NCBI GenBank assembly: GCA_946902875.1
Contig: OX336343.1
Location: 5,197,754-5,261,753, forward strand
From: Nematopogon swammerdamellus
Lineage: Eukaryota; Arthropoda; Insecta; Lepidoptera; Adelidae
Reading direction: 5' to 3'
Length of the DNA stretch: 64,000 bases
Under the pieces are notes generated by a model that saw only the letters and a program-made list of their open reading frames with translations, was not told where the DNA came from and did no database searches. Below are positions 54,849-64,000 of the stretch, piece after piece. Each line of letters starts with the position of its first letter. Position 1 is the stretch's first letter. A program made the position numbers and the translations under genes.

Positions 54849-54870
54849 AGTTTGTATTGTTGAAGTTCTA

Positions 54871-55954
54871 AAATTTAGAAGAAAATATAAAATAATAGAT
54901 TTCATCTATTGAACAGCACAACAAAATTAAGCTATCAAGTAATACATTGATCATAATTTAATAATAACAATAACACAAACATCAGAACACTTTCATTTTG
55001 AATTTTGGCGGGTCTCACAAGCTCGCAAGCGAGGCGCGTGAGCGCGCTGTCGAAGCGTGCACATAGAACACAGAGGGAAACCAGAAGGGTTTAATGACTA
55101 TAGATGAATGAGCAATTAGTTTAGTAAGCGCTTTAATGATGATATTAGAATTTACTAGAATACATTTAGGAAATGAGAGTTAGTACTCTGAGTTATTACG
55201 GTACACAACGGCTTCCTGAAAAGGAAGTAATAATTGGGTCCATTTTACAGGAATTATGTGTACGAATTAGCGACACTGTTTCTGACAAACCTAGAGATCA
55301 CTTGAAAGTTATACGCTGGCCATATTTCGATTCTTTATATTCTAGTTGTTCTAGAGCTAAAGAGTTGATTTTTGATAATTCTGCCTTTAATATCTAAGGA
55401 AAAACAATAGGTATAGGGTAGAGGTTATTACAGTAGTGCGCGTGACCAGCATATAAAAAAAATTATGTAAAAATAAGTTCTTTTTTTAGTTATAGTAGTG
55501 TTATCATAAATCCATGGAATTCTAAGGTCCAGGTACGAAAGTTATCGCGGGTGTGCCCGTGACCATGGTTTAGGAAAGTTTAAAATGTGTAGATATATAT
55601 ATATAAACGTTTTGTAATGGTCTGACACGAGAAATCTTATTATTTTGTGCCAAAACGTAATTTGCGAGCGAATTGTATGGTTACGATTCGTAATGTAAGT
55701 CTAGGCGTGCCCAGTCTACTGCCAGTAAACATCGGAGCAGTTTCCAGCAGATGACATCTAACTATGGTTTGGTCCATAGCAACAATGTGAGTTATTCCAT
55801 TATCCGGCGAGATACAAAATAAGTGTTTCTTTTCAGAGGGAAAATGTTGTACGTAATTGTGAAATGAATTACATGACCTACGCAATTACATCGTCATAAG
55901 TATGTTATTAGCCATTTATTATAAAAAGAAATTTTAATGTCACTTGCATAATGA
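54871..55954. other. No gene confirmed
   Basis: Mixed AT-rich DNA. A 74-codon frame (55173-55397, +) has no domain. A GC-rich patch with AAGCTCGCAAGCGAGGCGCG occurs near 55020. Confidence 0.4.
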
Positions 55955-56113
55955 TTATTTGTTCTATGGAAAAGTGGAACTGGAGAATTATTGATTGATG
56001 AGCGCTTGGCCAAGGCCACAGAATACTTGCGGGCGCAGGGCTACCAAATTTTTGAAAGACTAGTGTGGACTGGTTTTAAAGATGAAGCATGTTTGGGTGC
56101 ATTGTGTGTTTAG
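55955..56113 (+). other. Open 52-codon segment of coding-like composition
   Basis: Between stops, a frame reads SGTGELLIDERLAKATEYLR and AQGYQIFERLVWTGFKDEAC, which looks protein-like in composition, unlike the low-complexity frames around it. No start codon, splice sites or domain could be tied to it. It may be a relic exon or retroelement fragment. Confidence 0.3.
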
Positions 56114-56311
56114 AGAAATTCGTGCTAAAGGGTTTGGGAAGTTTAATCTGACTTATTTAATTATATTGTTCAAAAAAAAAAAAAAAAGGGGAAATAGGAA
56201 ATAATAATAATATGTGGTGCACGGAGTCGTATTATACAGATGTTGTTTATGTATGTGTCACATTATGCATTGAATTGTTTTGGAATAAAACAAACAGATA
56301 CCAAAGTCCCT

Positions 56312-56395
56312 GTAGAGCAGCGCCGGTTGCTCTATTTGCCTGGTTTGTCGGAGGGGGAAGCGTGTGTTGTGTGTATGTATGTATGATTTCTATTA
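56312..56395 (+). mobile_element. Repeat C 3' fragment, transition-decayed
   Basis: GAGCAGCGCCGGTTGCTCTA, TTGCCTGGTTTGTCGGAGG and GCGTGTGTTGTGTGTATGTA TG align with the repeat C 3' end (CAACACCGATTACTCTGC, CCCCGATTGTCGGG). Most differences are A-to-G or C-to-T on this strand. Confidence 0.55.
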
Positions 56396-58270
56396 CTTTG
56401 TTATTATGTGGAAATTGCAATCACGAAATTTGAAGTGAGAAGGTGGAATATTTTTGGCAACCCTACACAAGTTTGTAAATTTCGTGTTGATTAGGCCCAT
56501 GAGGAGAGAACCATGGTCAAGAAAGATTGATTTATGGGTGCACGTGTTGTACTGTTTGTGTTTGATCATTAGTTTCGTTTGGCATAAGTGTACGAATGAT
56601 TCTTATCTCTTTCCCACTAGTATAAAGTGTATGCAATGCAAGTAAGAGTTAGAACGAGACAGTAGACTAGAGCGCTATTTTATACTTGCTCTTCTAGTGG
56701 GGTGTGAATGAGAGAGAGAGAGATACAATTGATATACGAGACTAACAAAAGTTGAAGAATTCAACCACGTGGCGATGCAGGTGTTCAATTTAGACAAAAA
56801 AAAAATGGAGAAGCGCGTGGTTTAGCTCAGATTGCTAATACAAAGATGTTTGTCTGGTTTGTGTATTTTGGTAAAAGAGTGAATGAATATTGGTATATAT
56901 ATAATTGTCAGAGGCAATGAAATAGCAGTGCCGAGAAAGAAAAAAATTTTTTTTTCATGTTTAGGTAAACGAAATGAATAGTGAATGATGAGTAGGTAAA
57001 TGCATGTTAGATTTTACTGTTAATTTTTTGGGTAATTTGTGTATTTTTAAATGTGTGCATAATAAACTGTGCGAGTATCATACCACAGTGGATGTTTGTA
57101 TATGAAATGGTTTTATTTGATTGAGAATAAATCAATACATATTGATTTATTACTTCGTGACTTTATGTGTTGCTGTGCTATAAGACGACGGACTAGCCAC
57201 CTCTCGTTTTGTCATGACTTACTCGAATGTTGTACAGACGGATGCGTTTTGTACTGTCGCGCGTAGTTACTGGAAAAAGTGTCGCAACTGTACTTGCGAC
57301 GTGCTACACCTCAGGGGTGAGTAGCTGTGACAACGTGTCTTTCGTTTTGTTGAAGATAAAGATTACATGTTTATCCAGTATGAATGTTTGTGTACGGTTT
57401 GACTGGATGGATTGTCAACGCACGTTGACTAGACCGTTTTGATCATTTTTGTGACGCAGGGACATACGCTCATTGGACGGATTGTTGCTATTTTAACATG
57501 ATTCTAGTATACTAAGCGGAGACTCTGTTGAGTTGATGACCGAGCAGGGCGTAGCTCGCGCGCGCGTCCTGCGGGCGCGGAGACAGAGTTCGCAACACCA
57601 TCACGCCGTTGGAGGTGCGGCGTGGTTGGCGAAGTAATTGAGGAATGGGAAGGCCATTAGCGATGTTAACAGTAGTACGGTTCTTCTGTTGTGTCAAGTA
57701 TCTCGTCGGGAAAACAATGCGCAGAAAATACAATTTATTTTGTCATGCACTGAGTCTTGAGATGTGTATGGGTTGAGTGATCGGCGTTGTGCCTCGGTTA
57801 ATATAGTATTAAGCGGCATAGCATAGAATATTACAAGTTGTAGGATGCAGGTTGGTGCACAAAAAGCGAATGATGAAATCGTTTTGCGGAGCCTACGCTG
57901 TCTGCTTGTATGTCTGCCTGTTCTACTAAAGTTGAAATTTGTTTCAGGGTAAATGTAGAGTTCTGTAGAATGGTTGTGTCTGTCCGTTCTACTAGAATTG
58001 ACAGTTAATTCGGAAGGAATGAGGAGTTCTGTAATAAGCGTATGTAGATTTTGTTTCTGTCAGTACTCCTGGAGTGCAATTGAGGGTTTTATTGTTGTGC
58101 TGTGTCATTGTAAAGCATTGGGATGCTATGAGTTCGTTTTACGTCCGGTTCTATAGTGCCACTTAAACATTAATAATATGAACATGCCGGCTACAGCGTC
58201 AGAAACTTGCAGTTTCATAAGAACAAATGAGAGGCCGGACGGTTACAATTTGGAATTGTCGCCAGGCGAG
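56396..58270. other. G+T-skewed non-coding DNA
   Basis: The + strand is rich in G and T. For example, 58081-58140 counts T27, G18, A10, C5. No ORF has a recognisable domain. A block at about 57540-57640 (CGCGCGTCCTGCGGGCGCGG, ATCACGCCGTTGGAG) repeats sequence at about 50870-50940 in the promoter array. Confidence 0.55.
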
Positions 58271-58612
58271 GCGAATTTGTTGGGGCGCATCGGGAGATTT
58301 TTTTACTGATGAATTAAAAAAAAACTTTTATCAAGTAATATGTTAAGAAGAGAGTATAGTTCTACGATAATATATAGGAGTGATTGTGAGTGAGGCGGAA
58401 CTTTGCGGATGACGAATCGCGCTTTGTAGGGAAAGAAAAAAAAAAACGAACTTGCGATGTTTTGCTTCTTGCGAATTTGTTGGGGCGCATCGGGAGATTT
58501 TTTTACTGAAGAATTAAAATTTTATCAAGTAATATGTTGTGAAGAGAGAGTAGTTTTATGCTAGTAGAAAGGGGTGACTGTGCGTGAGGCGAAACTCTGC
58601 GGATGGCGAGTG
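58271..58612 (+). repeat. Tandem duplication, about 200-bp period
   Basis: GCGAATTTGTTGGGGCGCAT CGGGAGATTTTTTTACTGA starts at 58271 and again at 58471. Both are followed by TATCAAGTAATATGTT and GTGACTGTGCGTGAGGCG or close variants. The second unit is shorter, having lost about 55 bp. Confidence 0.8.
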
Positions 58613-58983
58613 ACGGACTGGCCACTTCTCACCTTGGCACGGTTATACTGTTAGGTAGTGCGGGAAAAGGACCCTGTATCTTGTTGCAATGTGAAGGTTG
58701 ACTTGCCTGGATGCAGCATGTTGGTATGTGTGGGAGATAGGTTTTATGGATGCCATGTCGGAGTGTTGGTTATCTGTGGAATTGAATATACGTTAGTGTG
58801 GTCAGCAGTATAACGCTGTTTATTTCACTGCTTGAGATGTGGGTTGGAATAAAATATATATATCAGTTTGTGATTGTATGTATTTGTCAAGCAGTAATGT
58901 ATATAATTGGCTGTAGAGCAGAAGTTTGATATTAGATGTAACGTTTCAGCTAATTAGAACATTATAATTGTGCCAATTAATAT

Positions 58984-59100
58984 AGATAATGGAAGGGACT
59001 ACAGTTTTACAACGATTCAGAAAGATGAAGTTAAAAGTGTTTGTTGAAAATCAAGCAAGAAGGCTATTAAGCGCCTAGTCCGAGGCGACACGCAATAGAA
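58984..59100 (-). mobile_element. Decayed SINE-A core fragment
   Basis: GGAAGGGACTACAGTTTTAC AACGATTCAGAAAGATGAAG is the reverse complement of the SINE-A core and the segment between head and core. The rest, with TCCGAGGCGA, is a possible trace of the box B region. Highly diverged. Confidence 0.55.
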
Positions 59101-61779
59101 TTACTAGTTGATGGTTTGTTGCGGTGTGTTGTCGAAGGCGTATTTCACTATCAAACAGTGTAGATCCATTTTATCAACTTAGTTATGAATTGGAAATGTT
59201 GGATGGTATGTATTTGAGGAAGTATGTTTGAGCTAATGTAGGTATATGGATTCCGTGTTAACTGAAGTCATATATTTTGTGTATGGGAACGAAGCATAAA
59301 TATTTGTCTAGTTGTATGAGTTTGTTCATTTTATAAGCGAGTACATGGATATATTAGTATTTATGTATTCTTACAACGTGATTGGGAGTTAGAAGATAAG
59401 ATAGTCGTATCTTGTCTCACTAACATTATTGGGGAAATTGAATGGATGTGATGACGGTCTAATAGAAAACGTATGCATTAACTTTTCTATGTAGAAATTC
59501 AATTCTGAAGATGTGTATTATTGGATTCCATTAATTATCTTATGTCAACGTATTGACTGGAAGTGGAGGTTTTCCTATATTAAGTATCCTGTCTGCGGAT
59601 GTCGGAGCAAGACACTGTTGTCCAGAAAAAAATTTTTTTTGCCTGACGTACTCAGCCCATTGCCACTGGAGGTGGACAGTAGATGTTGCCTGTTTTATGG
59701 GTCGGTTGTATGTGAGCTGTTTGCTTGTGAAAATTACGTGAATGAAGGGGTGGGTCTAAGAGTTGCCGGAAATAATACATTGGTGCCACCATTTTGAATA
59801 GAGGATTGATGCGGCTGTATGGTTGATTCGAGTTTGGTTCAGTTCAGTGTGGCCAGCATTAACGGGGTAGGTAGGCATTCGTGTGAAACCTGTTCCGCCA
59901 AATTATTAGAGCAAATAGCTTAGATATTATAAGTAGATTATTAATTTAATTTAAATACGATTTAGATTTTGAAAAGAATGAAGTGAGGTCGTATATTGGC
60001 CGGTCATTCATTATATTCACACAAGATGCAAAACCGTGGCGGCATTTCAGTTCTAGGCTTTCTGAGAATCAATATGCGATTGGATAATCATTTAAATGTG
60101 GATGTTATAGAAAAGCTTTATAGAAAATCCATATTCCAAACTGATCTTCTTATGTGGAAATCTGTAAAATGATAAAACTAGTATGAAATGCCCGGATATT
60201 TAATTCCACATTTTATCTTGAAAATCATTTAAAAATGGATAATTCCATATAAATGGTAACGTTGCTGTGGTTGTGTATTAACTGACTCAGGGCACCCGGT
60301 TCAAAAATATTTGAAGGAATATGGATCTTATCGCGAACAATAAGAACCATTGCTAGTGTTTGTTTTGCTTTCACAGCGTAAGGGGACCAGACTTGCGTAC
60401 TAAAACAAATAAGTACCAACCTTACGGAGTGAATTTCGGAGTAAATCCGAAAAGGAGAAAAAAAAAGGGGAAAGAAAATAAGTCGAATGGAGAAAGATTT
60501 GGTAGGGTACTCAAATACTCAAGAACCCGGGAAAATGGGAAAAAGAAGGAAAAAGGAAAAAAATTTAAAATTAGGAAATAAACATACCCACAGTTCACAA
60601 TGTTCACATCATAGTGACATCTGAAAGGAAGTGGTTAAGAGGCAGGGAGGGAGTGAGGGGTTATGAAAAATGCTTAATGATTTTGCAGAAGCAAATTATA
60701 CTTATACAATACTAGTATTATGTTTGGAAGTGAGTTTTGCGAAACATGGAGTATTCTATTTACTTGCCATCTATTGGTGTATTAGTGAAGTTTTGACATT
60801 ACAACGTAGAAAATTTTGTTGGGCATTGTTATACATAGTGAGATAGGTGTCGCTGGAACAAAATAATTATATTTAAAATTCAAATTAAACTTTTCCTCCC
60901 TTTTACAAAAGTAAACATCAGGGCCCCTGCCGTGCTGGTTTCGCTCGCACGACGAGTTCGGGTTGCGTTCGACTCGATCGATCGCACGAAGCAAATTATT
61001 TTGGTACCGGCGTACGGGTGAGTGCGCATGCGAATGTTGTACAGGTGACGAAATTATCGAGCGAGTGTCGATCCACCAATCTTGCCACTATTAAATTTTA
61101 CTAAATGTATTATGCTACCTAGAATGCAAAGCGCTCATTTTGTCAGGTATCAAACGGTCAATATAGTATGTATACTATTTGTCAGAATCTTTATGTTAAT
61201 TAAAAGAGGAAAAAGAGTATTGACTAAATTGAAAACGCGTATAAATTGAACACCTCGATATTTAAGAGTAGCTATTTAGTATTGGTAAAAATTACATCGT
61301 GGTAACACACGTGATGTTGGTTGTCGGTCGGTCAGCCAGTTGTGTGAGTGATGATGACAATCATTTTGAATCTCTTCCCCTCAACCCTCCGCCTTTCCTC
61401 CAGCCATATTACCTAGCCACAAAAATACCCCGATAACGGTACTAACGAGGTGAGACCGCGGTGAAGTGCGGAGGAAAGCGCATTTATTCGAGGAGAGGAG
61501 GTGCCTAGCCTATAATGCCTATATAGAAATTCCGACGGGTAATACATAGCTGTAGATACCTAACTATCTAAAAATAAATAACTCCTGTATGTACCTATCT
61601 ATTATTATCATACTTGGTTATACACTATAGCTCCACTACCGGTCACCTATAATTTAGTTACATAGGTAGGTACATACTTAGATAGGCACTGTCAAATTGA
61701 TATGAGTCGTGTACTTAGAACACAAGACTTTATTTAGCATTAACAACGGTACCGTGCATGTGAGCCGGTCGGTATTAAT
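59101..61779. other. Mostly G+T-skewed DNA with an A/G-rich stretch
   Basis: 59221-59280 counts T25, G14, A16, C5. An A/G-rich stretch at about 60440-60580 gives a lysine-rich 73-codon frame that is a composition effect. No coding exon is recognised. Confidence 0.5.
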
Positions 61780-62060
61780 GATAGTGGCCCCGCTGCGTTT
61801 CTCCCTGTGCGTGTAGAGGAGGAGGCGGCTGGGGTGCGGGGAACATGATGCCGTGCTGAGGGGCGGCGGGCTGGCCCCTGTCGCATTGTCGTGGTCCTTC
61901 CGCCGAGTCGTGCGGAGGGGTGGGTCTTCGTGCTTGCTTGCTGCTTGAAGTGGTTGGGTGTGTGTGGCGCGGCACCGGTTGCTCTGCTTGCCCCGGTTGT
62001 CGGGTTGATGGTCGGAATGTGGCGTGTGGTATGTGTGGTATGTGTGGTGTGTTGTGTGTG
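61780..62060 (+). mobile_element. Repeat C copy with pervasive A-to-G changes
   Basis: It aligns along repeat C copy 1: CCCCGCTGCGTTTCTCC, GATGCCGTGCTGAGGGGCGG, CTTCCGCCGAGTCGTGCGG, GGTGGGTCTTCGTGC, CACCGGTTGCTCTGCTTGCC CCGGTTGTCGGG. At many aligned sites where copy 1 and copy 3 have A, this copy has G; a few C sites are T. It ends in a GTGTGTATGT-type microsatellite. This is not random decay, which would give mixed changes. Confidence 0.75.
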
Positions 62061-63497
62061 TGTGTGTGTGCCTAGGTACAGACTTTATTCTTATTTTATT
62101 TTAGTGATAGGTACATAAGTACCTACTTGTATTTTATCTATAATATTTGAGTGAATACTTAATGAATGAAGGAATGAACAACTTGTAGATAGAATAATAC
62201 ATGTTTAAATACCTCTACACTAGATTCAAAGAAGGGAATCATTAATTTGGCATGTGATCAACCTTGAGATTTTCTAAACTGTCGCAGGGGATGATCAAAA
62301 TCAATCAAGTGTTTGAGTGAGCGTATACGTCAAGATGACTCGAAGTCCGAGTTCACATTTCGTGCAACTTTGCCAATGACTGTCAAAATGTGGTGGAACG
62401 ACGTACGAGTTCGAGTAGACCACGAGACCGTTTCGTGCACTCACTCACTTGTACATTTGACAGATACGACGGTGCCATTTATACCTACTCGTTCACTTTG
62501 CTCGAGCTCGTCGATCGAGTGGAATTACCACGGTCGGGCTGCTGAGTGTATAGCCTATTAAATGATAATGTTAAAAGTATGAGAGTTACATTAATCCGAA
62601 TTAGTTTAAATTTATATTATTTATTTAAGGTTTACCATAACTAAAGATCTTGAACTTGCTCATTGATGAGTATTTTGAAAGGTAAAGTGACAGCGTAAAG
62701 TTTCGGCACGAATGTGTTTATATATTTTGTAGGGGGTCTTATATAAATACCTTGGTTCGTATTAGTCGGCAGCGGCCTGTGTCAGACTGCTGCTGGACGT
62801 GGGCATTTCCAGGGGTTTCCCACCTCGCTCGGTGTTTCACTTTAATTTTATTCTGCTCTTGCCTACCTATGGGGTTATAGGTGCACTTAACTGAAGGAGG
62901 AGCGTTCCATTTTATGCTTAGGCGTGGTCGACGATCGGGCGTCTGTCTGCTACAGAGTATCGGATAAACGACGAATGTGCTCGGACACTGCATATGATTG
63001 CGCAACATTTGTTGGAATGAAATTATGGATATTTATTTATATCTGTATGTGTAAGATTGTTTGGATAACTTTTGTTGTAATTGGGCGTTGCCAATGGACG
63101 AGCATACTAGAGAAGTAATGGGTATGCATTCTGAGTGAACGGTTCCGGACGAATGAATGTGTGAGGGGATGATCAGTGCCTGAAACTTTTGAAGTTCGTT
63201 ACTTCCAGGAATTCATAACGGAAAGTGTGAATTGGTAAAAGTTTGAATCGAGGTTAAATGATAATTTCTCACAGAATAGTTTGTGAAGTGGAATTGTAAG
63301 GGGTATTACGGGGTTTGAGTGATTTAGGGGATTAGGCATTGGATGGGTACTTGCTGAAAAAAAAAAAATTTTTTTGTAAAATATATAAAATATTGACATT
63401 TTGTGTTATTTTACAGGTTACAAGAAAACCTACAAAGGAAAAGGATTGTGATAAAATAGGAACCAGAGAAAATTTATCTAATGGAATAACTTTGTAA
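62061..63497. other. No gene confirmed
   Basis: G+T-leaning DNA with an 82-codon frame (62313-62561) and others lacking domains. A pyrimidine-poor TTTTGTGTTATTTTACAG at about 63399-63416 resembles a splice acceptor 80 bases before the AATAAA below. Confidence 0.4.
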
Positions 63498-63536
63498 AAT
63501 AAAGTAAAATTAAAAAAAAAAAAAAAAAAAAAAAAA
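63498..63536 (+). terminator. AATAAA followed by a 25-base A-run
   Basis: AATAAA at 63498-63503 is followed by GTAAAATT and an A-run at 63512-63536. It could be the poly(A) end of a retroposed RNA or the genomic end of a + strand transcript. No target-site duplication was found. Confidence 0.5.
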
Positions 63537-63894
63537 TGTAATTTTATTAAGCGCCTTGTCAAAATTGATTATGTGAAACAACCTACTGTTACGCATAATC
63601 GTTACACTATACAAAACCTTCTTCAATTTCTATTATCACGTTATCTATCGGTGACTTTTATCATGTTAAGGATACTTTGTCGGTAGCGAGCGTATTGAAT
63701 TGTTGATAGACGTAGTTGTGGGTAGCATTCTCATAAATACTGTAAATAAACACTAGAGTAGTGCTCATTAAATTATTGTTAAAATAAATAGATTCATGCG
63801 GGTTAAAAAAAAATTAAATTAAAATACACTGAGTAAGAAAAGTCATGCGGGCGAAAAAATAAAACTTTAAATAAAAAAAAAAAAAAATTTAAAT

Positions 63895-64000
63895 GAACTG
63901 CTTGCATAGCCTAAGCCGGTGGTGGTAAGGTATGTTATGTGTTCTTCACGGACCCGCTCTGTCCTGCCGAACTGCTTGCATAGCCTAAGCCAGAGGTGGT
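63895..64000 (+). repeat. Start of a tandem repeat, 74-bp period
   Basis: GAACTGCTTGCATAGCCTAA GCC followed by GGTGGT occurs at 63895 and again at 63969, with the spacer TATGTTATGTGTTCTTCACG GACCCGCTCTGTCCTGCC. The second unit is cut by the window edge, so copy number is unknown. Confidence 0.75.

Larger units (their letters stand above)
52774..54870 (+). ncRNA. Putative 2.1-kb non-coding transcript (hypothesis)
   Basis: The unit runs from the initiator at 52774, through three long repeats, to a structured domain and AATAAA at 54843. The + strand is G+T-rich and has no long ORF; the longest open frames in the repeats are antisense. CCCAGGTACGAAAGTTA at 52825 resembles a 5' splice donor, and an almost identical CCAGGTACGAAAGTTA occurs again at 55529. 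Transcription is inferred from the signals alone. It could instead be part of a retroelement LTR, with the tandem array as U3. Confidence 0.35.

Noticed and set aside
60360..60581. Lysine-rich 73-codon frame
   Set aside because: Product of an A/G-rich stretch; no domain and no conservation evidence.

Overview
The window reads as nuclear DNA of a moth or butterfly. It is AT-rich and almost free of host coding exons. It is crowded with repeats of the kind that dominate lepidopteran intergenic and intronic DNA: RTE-like and Jockey/CR1-like LINE tails, tRNA-type SINEs, hAT MITEs, foldback elements and TATG/GT microsatellites. Order-level assignment rests on recognising these repeat styles by eye; no database search was run.

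The only long intact coding region is at 25.2-28.5 kb. It is a 1083-residue reverse transcriptase with an N-terminal C2H2 finger, a complete RT domain, a C-terminal CCHC knuckle and a restriction-like endonuclease, which makes it an R2/Hero-type non-LTR retrotransposon. The only host-type coding exon I can defend is a THAP-domain first exon at 36127-36206 (+). Its next exon was not found. Broken coding relics include a Penelope-type GIY-YIG endonuclease (17.9-18.1 kb), a Jockey/CR1-type RT end (10.9-11.4 kb) and RTE ends (11.9, 31.4, 46.3 kb).

Layout. 0-15 kb: a GCAGCTCGGCCTTCGG minisatellite, LINE tails, SINEs and GC-rich islands at 5.0-5.5 and 12.9-13.8 kb. 15-24 kb: dense repeats, including two unlike SINE families, a long inverted repeat and a foldback element. 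24.9-28.9 kb: the RLE retrotransposon. 29-36 kb: nested insertions (SINE and MITE inside older elements, a hAT MITE inside another MITE). 36-50 kb: the THAP exon, more SINEs, a hAT element with a perfect 8-bp target duplication, and long stretches of quiet DNA. 50.3-63.5 kb is a different compartment. It has a tandem GTGTCA/TGACAC promoter-like array, a TATA/initiator pair at 52.74 kb, three roughly 260-bp repeats, a nested stem-loop domain ending in a poly(A) signal at 54.84 kb, then about 8 kb that is mostly strongly G+T skewed on the + strand and ends near an AATAAA plus A-run at 63.5 kb.

Two observations stand out. First, one SINE family (here SINE-B) has a head that joins a tRNA-like A box to a 5S-rRNA-like control region, and it shares a central core with the otherwise different SINE-A family. 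Second, the 52.7-63.5 kb compartment looks like a germline-transcribed non-coding locus: promoter-like array, structured 3' end, strand-skewed composition, and embedded repeat copies decayed mainly by A-to-G and C-to-T on the + strand.

Coordinates of decayed repeats are by-eye and can be off by several bases. Family letters (A, B, C and so on) are local labels.
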